Below are positions 54,382 through 62,923 of a stretch of 64,000 nt of DNA, in pieces. A program made the position numbers and the translations under genes. Source of the DNA: Paenibacillus sp. Soil522 (lineage in GTDB: Bacteria; Bacillota; Bacilli; Paenibacillales; Paenibacillaceae); the NCBI RefSeq assembly GCF_001428245.1, contig NZ_LMRV01000033.1, positions 205,580 to 269,579 of the forward strand. The letters run 5' to 3'. A model generated the notes under the pieces. It worked only from the letters and a program-made list of their open reading frames with translations, searched no databases and was not told the DNA's origin. How positions within the stretch are numbered: position 1 is the stretch's first letter; every line of letters begins with the position of its first letter.

Positions 54382-55359
54382 GTGATAAAAATCGATGGTT
54401 TAAGTAAATCTTATCAGGTTGCAAAACGTTCTTCTGGCGTAAGACAGGCGGTAAAGGCTTTATTTAAAAGGGAATACAAAGTAGTGGAAGCGCTTAACAA
54501 TATTTCCTTCACGATTGAGCCGGGTGAGATTGTCGGTTATATCGGGCCTAATGGAGCGGGAAAATCAACGACGATCAAAGTGATGAGCGGCATACTCGTA
54601 CCCGACAGCGGCTCCTGCACGATCATGGGGTACACGCCCTGGAGGGACCGGGTCGATTATGTGAAGCATATCGGTGTGGTGTTCGGACAGCGTTCCCAGC
54701 TGTGGTGGGATGTGCCGGTCATCGATTCCTTCGATTTGCTTCGGGATATTTACAAGGTGCCTGAGCAGGAGTACAGAAGCACCTTGGCTTTGCTGACGGA
54801 AACACTCGAGCTGCAGGACATCATTCAGGTGCCGGTAAGACAATTAAGTCTAGGGCAGCGGATGCGCTGCGAAATCGCGGCTTCGCTGCTGCACAGCCCG
54901 AGCGTGCTGTTTCTGGACGAGCCTACGATCGGCCTCGATGCCGTATCCAAAATAGCGGTACGAAGGTTCATACGCACCATTAATGAAGAGAAGGGCGTCA
55001 CGATTATATTGACGACTCATGACATGAATGACATTGAGGCGCTGGCGAAGCGGATTATTCTGATCGGCAAAGGGAAGAAGCTTTATGACGGCAGTGTGAG
55101 CGCCATTCGCGATCAGTTCGGGACGCGAAAGACGATTACCGCCGTATACAGCCATCAAGCAGAGCCTTTTCAAGTGCCCGGTACGGTTATGGAAGCATGG
55201 TCGCCCGAACGGGCTGTACTTAGTGTGGATACAGAGCAGGTCGTTATTTCAGAGGTGCTGATCCGTCTATCCGCACAGGTGGAGCTTCTTGACGTGGCAA
55301 TTGATACGCTGCCTATCGAGGATATGATCGTTCAATTGTATAAGGAGCATCAAATATAA
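54382..55359 (+). CDS. ABC-2 type transporter ATPase
   Basis: A 325-residue ATPase. Walker A is in GPNGAGKSTT, the signature in LSLGQRMRCE, Walker B in VLFLDEPTIGLD, and the His switch in ILTTHDM. GTG at 54382 follows ACGGAGG. It shares a base with the start of the next gene and pairs with two ABC2_membrane_6-type (formerly DUF990) permeases as an exporter. The substrate is unknown. Confidence 0.92.
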   Translation: MIKIDGLSKSYQVAKRSSGVRQAVKALFKREYKVVEALNNISFTIEPGEIVGYIGPNGAGKSTTIKVMSGILVPDSGSCTIMGYTPWRDRVDYVKHIGVVFGQRSQLWWDVPVIDSFDLLRDIYKVPEQEYRSTLALLTETLELQDIIQVPVRQLSLGQRMRCEIAASLLHSPSVLFLDEPTIGLDAVSKIAVRRFIRTINEEKGVTIILTTHDMNDIEALAKRIILIGKGKKLYDGSVSAIRDQFGTRKTITAVYSHQAEPFQVPGTVMEAWSPERAVLSVDTEQVVISEVLIRLSAQVELLDVAIDTLPIEDMIVQLYKEHQI

Positions 55360-56162
55360 TGAAGGCCTATATGTCGGTTTTCAAGCTGCGCCTTTCTAAC
55401 GGATTGCAGTACCGCACCGCTGCGCTTGCGGGAATAGCAACCCAATTTTTCTGGGGCTTCGTCATTATAATGGTATTTGAGGCGTTTTATAGCGGGGCGA
55501 CTGCGCAACCTCCCATTTCATTAACCCAGCTCATCACCTATGTGTGGCTGCAGCAAGCTTTTCTTGCCTTTGTCATGCTGTGGTTCCGCGACAATGAGCT
55601 GTTTCAGCTAATTACGACGGGCAATATCGCTTATGAGCTTTGCAGGCCTAGCGGGATCTATGGCTTATGGTATGCCAAGCTGCTTGCGCAACGACTCGCG
55701 AGCGCGCTTTTGCGAAGCTTGCCTATTGTAACCGTTGCTTTTATTTTGCCGCAGCCCTATCGCATGCCGCTTCCGTCAGACCCGTTTACCTTTCTATTGT
55801 TTATCGCTTCGCTTATACTCGGACTGCTAATGATCGTTTCGCTCTCGATGCTGATGTACATATCCGTCTTCGTTACGTTGTCCCCCGCAGGCTCGCTGCT
55901 TATGTTTGGCGTGATCGGCGAATTTCTGGCAGGTATGGTCATACCGGTTCCGCTCATGCCCTCCTGGCTGCAGAGCATTGTATATGTGCTCCCCTTCCGC
56001 TGGACAGCCGATTTTCCGTTTCGCGTCTATTCCGGACATATTCCGAAGGAGGAAGCGCTTGTAGGTATCGCGATTCAGCTCATTTGGTTTCTGGTATTGG
56101 TAGGGCTCGGCAGACTGGCGATGGCCAAGGCACTAAGCAGAGTCGTCGTAAATGGAGGGTAA
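55359..56162 (+). CDS. ABC-2 type permease (DUF990-like), subunit 1
   Basis: A 267-residue membrane protein with about six segments. The N-terminal motif KLRLSNGLQYRTAALAGIAT is typical of the ABC2_membrane_6 family. The start ATG overlaps the last base of the ATPase stop. It likely forms a heterodimer with the next gene. Confidence 0.87.
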   Translation: MKAYMSVFKLRLSNGLQYRTAALAGIATQFFWGFVIIMVFEAFYSGATAQPPISLTQLITYVWLQQAFLAFVMLWFRDNELFQLITTGNIAYELCRPSGIYGLWYAKLLAQRLASALLRSLPIVTVAFILPQPYRMPLPSDPFTFLLFIASLILGLLMIVSLSMLMYISVFVTLSPAGSLLMFGVIGEFLAGMVIPVPLMPSWLQSIVYVLPFRWTADFPFRVYSGHIPKEEALVGIAIQLIWFLVLVGLGRLAMAKALSRVVVNGG

Positions 56163-56167
56163 CGGTT

Positions 56168-56950
56168 ATGAGATTGTACGGAAAATATATATTGATTTTG
56201 TTTAAGTCGCAAATGCAGTATCGCACTTCGTTTTGGCTGCTTTCCATCGGGCAATTTCTTGTACCGTTTTCCATATTTGCCGGTTTATATTTCCTGTTTG
56301 AGCGATTCGGTCAAATCAAGGGATGGGCCTTTCATGAGGTGGCGCTTTGCTTCTCAATTATCCATATGGCATTTGCCATTAGCGAGTGCTTTGCCCGGGG
56401 CTTTGATTCGTTCTCGGCTTTGGTGGGTAATGGCGATTTTGACCGTGTGCTGGTGCGTCCGCGCAGCACGGTCCTGCAGGTGCTTGGCTCGAAGTTCGAA
56501 TTCACTCGGGTGGGAAGGCTGCTGCAAAGCGTCATCGTATTGAGCTGGGCGATCAGCCGGCTTTCCTTGGATTGGACGCTGCTTAAGGCGGTTACCCTCG
56601 TCTTTATGGTTGCGAGCGGTGTATTTATTTTTACCGGCATCTTCATGCTGGCCGCAACGATGTGCTTCTGGACGATTCAAGGGCTGGAGATCGCTAATAT
56701 TTTTACGGATGGCGGAAGAGAAATGGCCCAGTATCCGCTAGGTATTTACCAGAAATGGGTTACGCGCTTTTTTACGTACATCATACCTTTCGGCTGCGTC
56801 AACTACTTGCCATTGCTTTACCTGTTAGATAAAACGTCTGGAAATGATTTGCCGTATATGCTGGCGCCCGCAGCGGGAATTCTCTTCATCTTGCCCTGTC
56901 TCCTCATATGGCGCATCGGGGTTCGTCATTATCGTTCAACGGGCTCGTAG
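56168..56950 (+). CDS. ABC-2 type permease (DUF990-like), subunit 2
   Basis: A 260-residue membrane protein starting MRLYGKYILILFKSQMQYRT, with the DUF990 motif CFARGFDSFSALVGNGDFDR and LVRPRSTVLQVLGSKFE. ATG at 56168 follows GGAGGG by 9 bases. The long in-frame extension back to 55667 lies inside the previous gene and is not used. Second half of the exporter. Confidence 0.87.
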   Translation: MRLYGKYILILFKSQMQYRTSFWLLSIGQFLVPFSIFAGLYFLFERFGQIKGWAFHEVALCFSIIHMAFAISECFARGFDSFSALVGNGDFDRVLVRPRSTVLQVLGSKFEFTRVGRLLQSVIVLSWAISRLSLDWTLLKAVTLVFMVASGVFIFTGIFMLAATMCFWTIQGLEIANIFTDGGREMAQYPLGIYQKWVTRFFTYIIPFGCVNYLPLLYLLDKTSGNDLPYMLAPAAGILFILPCLLIWRIGVRHYRSTGS

Positions 56951-57086
56951 CAGCAGTTGTAAATATTGCAGCCGGAAGGATTAAAGTTGAAACGACTATC
57001 CATATACTAGTAAAGCATGATACACTATGGGCAGAGAAAGCTCATCCTAGCGCAAAAGTCCTGACAGATCCGAAGGAGGAAACCGC

Positions 57087-57539
57087 GTGGAAAACTGCTC
57101 AATCATAACAAAGCCTGCGCTCCATTTAGCAGGAATTAGCTATTGTGGCCCGTATTCGTCCTTTCCGGATGAAGCCATTCGGCTGCAAACCGAGTTTTTG
57201 AAGCGCAAGCATGAGCTGAATGACGCTACCAAATCTACGGTGCTATACAGTCCTTATTTCGGCAATGAAGTGTTTGCAACTTATTGGGCTTGCTATGAGG
57301 TACTGCATCAAGAGGAGCTGCCTCCCGGAATGGTGCAGTTCACGATTCCCGCACATCGTTACGCGATGGTAGCCTGCTCCAACAAAAGAATCGGCGAAGG
57401 GTATGAGCAGCTTCATACTTGGATAAACGAGATGCGGCTAGAGAAGCAAGAAAATGCCGTATCGTTAGAAGTATTTTATATCGACGAGCATCATTTGGAG
57501 GAAGAGCCGGTAGAATTGCTTATTCCGCTCAAAGGATAA
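57087..57539 (+). CDS. GyrI-like effector-binding domain protein
   Basis: A 150-residue stand-alone AraC-effector/GyrI-like domain. It starts with a MENCSIITKPALHLAGISYC strand and carries AHRYAMVACSNKRIG, FYI and the terminal EPVELLIPLKG typical of the fold. Relatives bind small hydrophobic compounds or act on gyrase. GTG at 57087 follows AAGGAGG. It lies just downstream of the exporter. Confidence 0.82.
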   Translation: MENCSIITKPALHLAGISYCGPYSSFPDEAIRLQTEFLKRKHELNDATKSTVLYSPYFGNEVFATYWACYEVLHQEELPPGMVQFTIPAHRYAMVACSNKRIGEGYEQLHTWINEMRLEKQENAVSLEVFYIDEHHLEEEPVELLIPLKG

Positions 57540-57642
57540 CTTATATAAAGTGCTTGCGCGCAATCGAACGGAGTATGGAATGGATGACATTCGATCCCGT
57601 TTTGCGAAGGCAGGCTCTTTTTTTGTTTAGGATGAAGAAAGG

Positions 57643-58446
57643 ATGGATAAAACGATGAGTTATGCACTGTATGTCGTAGATGCTTTTACAAATGAACGCT
57701 TCAAAGGCAATCCGGCTGCCGTCTGCTTTTTGGAGCAGCCGCAGGCTGAGAGCTGGATGCAGCTGGTAGCGGCGGAAATGAATCTTTCGGAAACGGCATT
57801 TCTTGTTGCTGGAGCGGAGAGCTATCATTTGCGGTGGTTTACTCCGGAGGCTGAGGTCGATTTGTGCGGACATGCGACGCTTGCGAGCGCGCACGTATTA
57901 TGGGAATCGGGCAGATTGCCGCGTCATGAAACGGCGCGCTTCATGACAAGAAGCGGATTATTAACGGCCACGCTTCAAGGAGATTGGATCGATATGGATT
58001 TTCCGGCCGAGCCGCCGGCAGCAGCCGTTGCGCCAGAGGAGCTTGTGCAAGGCTTGGGGCTCATTCCGAGATTCGTCGGCCGTAACCGGATGGATTATTT
58101 CGTCGAGGTGGACAGCGAGGCGACGCTTCGCACGCTGCGTCCGGATTTCGGACTGCTTGCCCGGCTGGAAGCCCGCGGCGTTATTGTGACGAGCCGATCG
58201 TCGGGCTCCCCTTACGATTTCGTGTCACGGGCTTTTTATCCCGGTACGGGCGTCGACGAGGATCCCGTTACAGGTTCAGCTCATTGCGCACTGGCGCCAT
58301 ATTGGGCAAAACGGCTTCGCAAAGACGAGCTTATCGGCTATCAGGCATCGGAGCGCGGCGGCATCGTGAAGGTGAGACCGGATGGCATGAGGGTATATTT
58401 GTCGGGACAAGCAGTAACTGTTCTTAAGGGACAATTGGAGGGATAA
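57643..58446 (+). CDS. PhzF-family isomerase/epimerase
   Basis: A 267-residue PhzF-like protein with the diaminopimelate-epimerase fold. Motifs are YVVDAFTNERFKGNPAAVCF, LSETAFL (active-site Glu), TPEAEVDLCGHATLASAHV and DEDPVTGSAHCALAPYWA. ATG at 57655 is an equally good start. The substrate is unknown. It is followed 3 bases later by a DUF2164 gene. Confidence 0.9.
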   Translation: MDKTMSYALYVVDAFTNERFKGNPAAVCFLEQPQAESWMQLVAAEMNLSETAFLVAGAESYHLRWFTPEAEVDLCGHATLASAHVLWESGRLPRHETARFMTRSGLLTATLQGDWIDMDFPAEPPAAAVAPEELVQGLGLIPRFVGRNRMDYFVEVDSEATLRTLRPDFGLLARLEARGVIVTSRSSGSPYDFVSRAFYPGTGVDEDPVTGSAHCALAPYWAKRLRKDELIGYQASERGGIVKVRPDGMRVYLSGQAVTVLKGQLEG

Positions 58447-58449
58447 TGC

Positions 58450-58710
58450 ATGTTAGTAATGAAACTGCCGAAGGAGCAAAGGGATCAGCTGACCGCGAGT
58501 ATTCAACAGTATTTTGAGATGGAACGCTCGGAGGCGATTGGTTCGATCGCAGCGGAGCAGCTGCTTGATTTTATGATCAAAGAAATCGGGCCGCATGTGT
58601 ACAATCACGCCATTCAGGATGCGCGAAAAGCCATACTAGAGAGGATGCAGTCGCTCGAGGATGAGCTTTATGCGCTGGAGAAGCGGGTTGTAACGAAACG
58701 CGGATTATGA
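58450..58710 (+). CDS. DUF2164 family protein
   Basis: An 86-residue helical protein. It starts MLVMKLPKEQRDQLTASIQQ and has the family core SIAAEQLLDFMIKEIGPHVY and IQDARKAI. GGAGGG precedes the ATG by 8 bases. Function unknown. It is co-transcribed with the PhzF-like gene. Confidence 0.85.
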   Translation: MLVMKLPKEQRDQLTASIQQYFEMERSEAIGSIAAEQLLDFMIKEIGPHVYNHAIQDARKAILERMQSLEDELYALEKRVVTKRGL

Positions 58711-59172
58711 CGATCGAGCCGTAAAGTCTTCACCTCTTCCAGGTGCTGCGCGGGTGCCCCGCGTTATGCCGCAAGAATTCATTCCAACCGATGTTGCAGC
58801 CGCCTCGCGCGGCTCGAATAAGGCAGCTCACATCCCAATCGATTCGGAAAGTCCGAATGCACGGCCAATCTTCCCGTATCCTCAAAAGCCTATATGTAGA
58901 CGGTAAATACACCTGCTTCTTGCTCCAGCTTACCCCCCAGATTTGCTTCTTCCCTTAAAACAATTCACGATGAATGCCGAGCCGAAAGCGCGGGCGCTGA
59001 GCTCCTTTACTTGCGCTTGCGATAGTTTTGCACGCTTTGCACTTTCTTGCCCGGCGCCGCAAAAGCCCGGCTGTACCGGGCACAATAATGTCTAATTGCC
59101 GGAAATCCTGCGCTGCTCGCATAATGGGGTTACATCGCCGGCGAGGCGATGAACGACACCCGGAGGTGAACA
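58711..59172. other. 462-base gap rich in short hairpins
   Basis: No convincing gene is seen. It contains five perfect 6-bp hairpins with 3-5-base loops at 58749-58763, 58798-58814, 58842-58858, 59065-59081 and 59134-59150. A reverse-strand frame ending at 58730 reads a Trp- and Arg-rich peptide without a ribosome binding site (GTG at 58912). It could hold a structured RNA or a decayed element, as well as the promoter of the importer genes that follow. Confidence 0.35.
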
Positions 59173-60129
59173 ATGATGAAGCAGGTTGCAGCTCCAAACC
59201 TCAAACGGCCATCTCCCATGTACTGGCCGGGCGTACTGCGCAGGCTGCAAAAGGACAAATGGCTCTATTTTTTGCTGCTGCCAGGCTTGCTGTATTTTTT
59301 AATTTTCAAATATGTTCCGATGTGGGGCGTTCTGCTAGCCTTCAAAAACTATCAGCCTTATACGGGCTTCTGGAACAGCGAATGGGTGGGCGTGGAGCAT
59401 TTCAGATTGTTTTTCTCGAATCCCGAGTTTTTCATGCTGCTGCGCAATACGCTCCTCCTATCCTTTTATAATTTGCTTTTTTTCTTTCCCGCGCCCATTA
59501 TTTTAGCGATTTTGCTGAATGAGGTGCGGATCGCGATCTTCAAACGATCGGTTCAGACGTTGATTTACGTGCCGCATTTTATATCGATGGTCATCGTAGC
59601 GAGTATGACGTACGTGTTTTTGACTACGGCTGGCGGTCCGGTGAATGAACTGATCTATGCTTACACGGGGCAAAAAATAGAGTTTCTGGCAAGCCCCGGC
59701 TGGTTCCGGCCTATCATTATTATTCAAACCATCTGGAAGGAATGCGGCTGGGGCACGATCATCTTTCTGGCGGCGCTTGCGGCTGTCGACGTGGAGCAGT
59801 ATGAGGCGGCCATTATGGATGGGGCTAACCGCTGGAAACAAATCTGGCATATCACGCTGCCGTCGATCAGCAGCACGATCATTATTTTGCTCATTTTGCG
59901 TATGGGTAACGTGCTTGAGAACGGCTTTGAGCAAATCTACCTGATGATTAACCCGCTCAACCGCGGGGCAGCCGAGGTATTTGATACTTACGTCTATATG
60001 ATGGGGATTACGCAGGGAGCATTCAGCTACAGTACGGCGGTCGGTTTATTTAAAGCGATTATCGGCGTCATTCTCGTGCTGGGAAGCAACTACTTAGCGA
60101 AAAAATTCGGACAATCCGGACTCTATTAA
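59173..60129 (+). CDS. Polysaccharide-type ABC permease (LplB family)
   Basis: A 318-residue permease related to the one at 30932-31891. Typical stretches are LPGLLYFLIFKYVPMWGVLL, KRSVQTLIYVPHFISMVIVA and the EAA loop YEAAIMDGANRWKQIWHITLP. CGGAGGTGA lies before the double ATG at 59173/59176. First gene of the third sugar importer. Confidence 0.92.
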   Translation: MMKQVAAPNLKRPSPMYWPGVLRRLQKDKWLYFLLLPGLLYFLIFKYVPMWGVLLAFKNYQPYTGFWNSEWVGVEHFRLFFSNPEFFMLLRNTLLLSFYNLLFFFPAPIILAILLNEVRIAIFKRSVQTLIYVPHFISMVIVASMTYVFLTTAGGPVNELIYAYTGQKIEFLASPGWFRPIIIIQTIWKECGWGTIIFLAALAAVDVEQYEAAIMDGANRWKQIWHITLPSISSTIIILLILRMGNVLENGFEQIYLMINPLNRGAAEVFDTYVYMMGITQGAFSYSTAVGLFKAIIGVILVLGSNYLAKKFGQSGLY

Positions 60130-60158
60130 ACGAATACGCGAGAGAGGGGAGCATCATT

Positions 60159-61043
60159 GTGGCGAAAACATACAGAACGGTTCCAGGTACGATATTCGAC
60201 GTGGTCAACTATATTTTTTTGGGCGTATTCGCAATCGCGGCGATTGTCCCGTTTATTTATGTCGTTTCGGGCTCGTTCGCAACCGATGCCGAGCTGACGA
60301 AGCGAGCGGTGTTTTTCATTCCGGAAACGTTTTCCCTGGCAGCGTACAAATTTATATTTTCAACCGATACGATTTTGAAAAGCATCGGGGTATCGATGTA
60401 CGTCGCTATTCTCGGGACGGCGGTCAATTTGTTTTTTACCGTAACGATGGCGTATCCGCTCGCCCGGCGCGGCCTGATGGGCCGCAATACGGTGCTTAAC
60501 CTCGTCGTCTTCTCGATGCTGTTCGGGGGCGGGATGATACCGACCTATCTCGTCATCCGCGAACTGGCGCTGCTGGATTCCTACTGGGCGCTTATAATGC
60601 CCGGAGCAATTAGCGCATTTAATTTGATTATCGTCAAAAACTTTTTCCAGGAGCTTCCGCCCGGATTAGAGGAGGCGGCAAAAATAGACGGCTGCACGGA
60701 GATCGGCTTGCTGTGGAGAATCGTTCTTCCGCTCTCGAAGCCGGTGCTTGCAACCTTTACGCTGTTTTATGCGGTAGGGCATTGGAATGATTTCTTTGCC
60801 GCGCTGCTCTATATCAATAACCCGGAAAAGTGGCCGCTTCAGGTACTGCTCCGCCAAATCGTGCTGCTGTCACAGGCTGCTGCAGGAGACTTGAATGCGA
60901 TGGATCCAAACTTCGTCAAGCCGCCGGATCAATCGATCAAAATGGCCGTTATCGTCGTCGGCACCGTTCCGATTTTGCTCGTCTACCCGTTTCTCCAGAA
61001 GCATTTTGCCAAAGGTGTGCTGATTGGATCCATCAAGGGTTAA
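60159..61043 (+). CDS. Carbohydrate ABC permease (YtcP/MalG family)
   Basis: A 294-residue permease, the partner of the upstream gene. The EAA loop is LEEAAKIDGCTEIGLLWRIVLP and the end QKHFAKGVLIGSIKG. GTG at 60159 follows GAGAGGGGAG. A hairpin at 61060-61090 separates it from the binding-protein gene. Confidence 0.92.
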   Translation: MAKTYRTVPGTIFDVVNYIFLGVFAIAAIVPFIYVVSGSFATDAELTKRAVFFIPETFSLAAYKFIFSTDTILKSIGVSMYVAILGTAVNLFFTVTMAYPLARRGLMGRNTVLNLVVFSMLFGGGMIPTYLVIRELALLDSYWALIMPGAISAFNLIIVKNFFQELPPGLEEAAKIDGCTEIGLLWRIVLPLSKPVLATFTLFYAVGHWNDFFAALLYINNPEKWPLQVLLRQIVLLSQAAAGDLNAMDPNFVKPPDQSIKMAVIVVGTVPILLVYPFLQKHFAKGVLIGSIKG

Positions 61044-61059
61044 TCGCGGTAATATTCGC

Positions 61060-61090
61060 CTGCCGGAGAGCGGCTTGACCGCTGGCAGAC
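61060..61090 (+). terminator. Hairpin between permease and binding protein genes
   Basis: CTGCC and AGCGG arms (61060-61073) pair with CCGCT and GGCAG arms (61079-61089). Only TTTT follows after a few bases, so it probably acts as a weak attenuator. TATAAT at 61101-61106 downstream could drive separate expression of the binding protein. Confidence 0.4.
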
Positions 61091-61131
61091 GGTTTTACGA
61101 TATAATACAAATATCTGAGGGAGGTACATGA

Positions 61132-62724
61132 ATGAAAGGAAATCGAAACAAAGTGAATAAATGGGCTTCGCTGCTGCTGGTCGGCACGCTTGCCGCGGGT
61201 ACGCTTATCGGATGCTCACAGCAAAATAACGGAGCGAATAACGGGGCGCCGGACACGGCATCGCCTGATGCCGCACAGGCAAATGGCAATAAAGCGGAAA
61301 CGCCGCTGAAACTCAGCATCATGCTGCCGATTTTCAAAACGAATTATCCGAAGGACGATAGTCCGGTCGCAGCAGAGCTCGAGAAGAGCACGAACACGGA
61401 CATTCATTTCGAGTGGGTGCCGAACGCTTCCTATGTGGATAAATTTAATATTACACTTGCGTCAGGCAAGCTTCCGGCCATCATGTATGTACCCGATGTA
61501 AAATCGCCCAGCTTCGTGAATGCCGCTAAATCAGGCGCATTTTGGGAGCTCGGCAGCTATTTGAAGAACTATCCGAATCTTAGCGGCGCTAATCCGGTCA
61601 TCTTAAACAATTCCTCCATAGAAGGCAAAAACTATGGCATTTATCGCGGCCGCGCCCTCGGGCGAAACGGCGTTTATTACAGAAAGGACTGGCTCGACAA
61701 CGTAGGCTTGCCCGTACCGGAGACCATTGATGACTTTTACAACATGCTGAAAGCGTTTAAAGAGCAGGACCCTGACAAAAACGGCAAGCCTGACACTTAC
61801 GGACTGGTGCTTGTAAAATGGACGGGAGGCTGGGCGAGCGGCTTTGACAATATTAAACTTTGGTTCGGCGCGCCAAATAAATGGGGAGAAGTGAACGGCA
61901 AGCTCGTGCCGGACCACTTGACGCCGGAATATTTCGAGGCGTTAAAATTTATGAAAAAGCTCTATGACGAGAAGCTCATTAATCAGGATTTCGCCATTAT
62001 GGATTCCGCGAAATGGACCGATCCGCTCGTGAACAATCAAGCTGGAGTCATTATAGACGTCGTGGACGGCGCGGCCCGCGTCGACGACAAAATTCACGCT
62101 GCGCTGGCTGCTGCAGGAAAGGATCAGCCGGATGTTCATTTCGTGGACGTGTTCGGCGGCGTGAAGGATGCTGCCGGCGTGCTTCATACACTGCCGACCT
62201 CCGGATTTGCAGGCATGCTGGCCATTCCAAAATCGGCGGTAAAGACGGAGGAGGAGCTGAAGCGCGTTTTGACGTTCATCGATCAGCTTAATGCGCCGGA
62301 ATTGCAGACAATGCTCGGCTATGGCTTGGAAGGCAAGCATCATACGATAGAAGAGGATTCGGTTGTAGTCAGCAAGGATACGGTGCTTATGGAATCCGAG
62401 GTGGAGGGTCTCAATCAAATACTGACCTTTATTCCTGAGGACCGCGCCAAAAAAGTGAAGCAAACGCCGCTGAGGCTGAAGCAGACGGAGCTGCAGAAGG
62501 AGAATGTGAAGAATATCGTTACAAATCCTGCGGAACCATTCATATCTAAGGTATACACGGAGAAAGGCGCGCAGCTGGATAACATTCTCAATGATGCCCG
62601 CATTAAATTTATCGTCGGACAGCTGGACGAAGCGGGCTTCACCGCAGCTCTCGAGCTGTGGAAGAAGAGCGGCGGCGATGATCTGGTCAAAGAAATGAAT
62701 GAGCTATACGCAGTCGGCAAATAA
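61132..62724 (+). CDS. Extracellular sugar-binding lipoprotein
   Basis: A 530-residue binding protein. The signal peptide ends in the lipobox LIGC with lipidated Cys near residue 28, followed by an Asn/Gly/Ala-rich linker. The core has RNGVYYRKDWLDNVGLPVPE and PDTYGLVLVKW, as in LipO/YtcQ-type proteins. GGGAGG precedes the ATG at 61132. It belongs with the two permeases upstream; no glycosidase or ATPase gene follows, so the sugar cannot be guessed. Confidence 0.92.
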   Translation: MKGNRNKVNKWASLLLVGTLAAGTLIGCSQQNNGANNGAPDTASPDAAQANGNKAETPLKLSIMLPIFKTNYPKDDSPVAAELEKSTNTDIHFEWVPNASYVDKFNITLASGKLPAIMYVPDVKSPSFVNAAKSGAFWELGSYLKNYPNLSGANPVILNNSSIEGKNYGIYRGRALGRNGVYYRKDWLDNVGLPVPETIDDFYNMLKAFKEQDPDKNGKPDTYGLVLVKWTGGWASGFDNIKLWFGAPNKWGEVNGKLVPDHLTPEYFEALKFMKKLYDEKLINQDFAIMDSAKWTDPLVNNQAGVIIDVVDGAARVDDKIHAALAAAGKDQPDVHFVDVFGGVKDAAGVLHTLPTSGFAGMLAIPKSAVKTEEELKRVLTFIDQLNAPELQTMLGYGLEGKHHTIEEDSVVVSKDTVLMESEVEGLNQILTFIPEDRAKKVKQTPLRLKQTELQKENVKNIVTNPAEPFISKVYTEKGAQLDNILNDARIKFIVGQLDEAGFTAALELWKKSGGDDLVKEMNELYAVGK

Positions 62725-62737
62725 ATCAGCAGTATAC

Positions 62738-62782
62738 AATAGGCAGAGCCCGTTTGCGATAAAACGGGTCTTCTGTCTATTG
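62738..62782 (+). terminator. Hairpin after the third importer
   Basis: CAATAGGCAGA (62738-62748) pairs with TCTGTCTATTG (62772-62782), with an inner CCCGTTT/AAACGGG stem. It lacks a T-run. Confidence 0.55.
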
Positions 62783-62856
62783 CCGTAGTGGTAAAGGACT
62801 GTAATCTAAAAAAAGACTTGTTCATTTCACCGATGCGATATATTCTTGGACAATGA

Positions 62857-62923
62857 ATACTCCCACCACTTACCGATACTGTCGCTTCGGTTGAAGTGGG
62901 GGTTTCTGATGTATCTTCCTTAC
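62857..62923 (-). ncRNA. Right end of the element and 3' part of the TnpB guide RNA
   Basis: Read on the reverse strand, the stretch after the tnpB stop shows CCCCCACTT, a loop with CGAAGCGA, then AAGTGGTGGGAG and GTATTCAT. This is the subterminal right-end hairpin well known from IS200/IS605-family TnpB elements, which also forms the 3' scaffold of the omega RNA. The element end is near 62853-62857. The bases beyond it (62834-62853, reverse strand) would be the guide. Confidence 0.65.

Noticed and set aside
55667..56167. 500-base in-frame extension of the second ABC-2 permease
   Set aside because: It lies fully inside the first permease gene in another frame; ATG at 56168 has a good ribosome binding site.
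58730..58912. 60-codon reverse-strand Trp/Arg-rich frame
   Set aside because: GTG start lacks a ribosome binding site and the composition is odd; more likely a chance frame in a structured region.
61075..61106. TTGACC and TATAAT as a promoter for the third binding protein
   Set aside because: The spacer is 20 bases, outside the usual range, and the -35 lies in a hairpin; mentioned only as possible.
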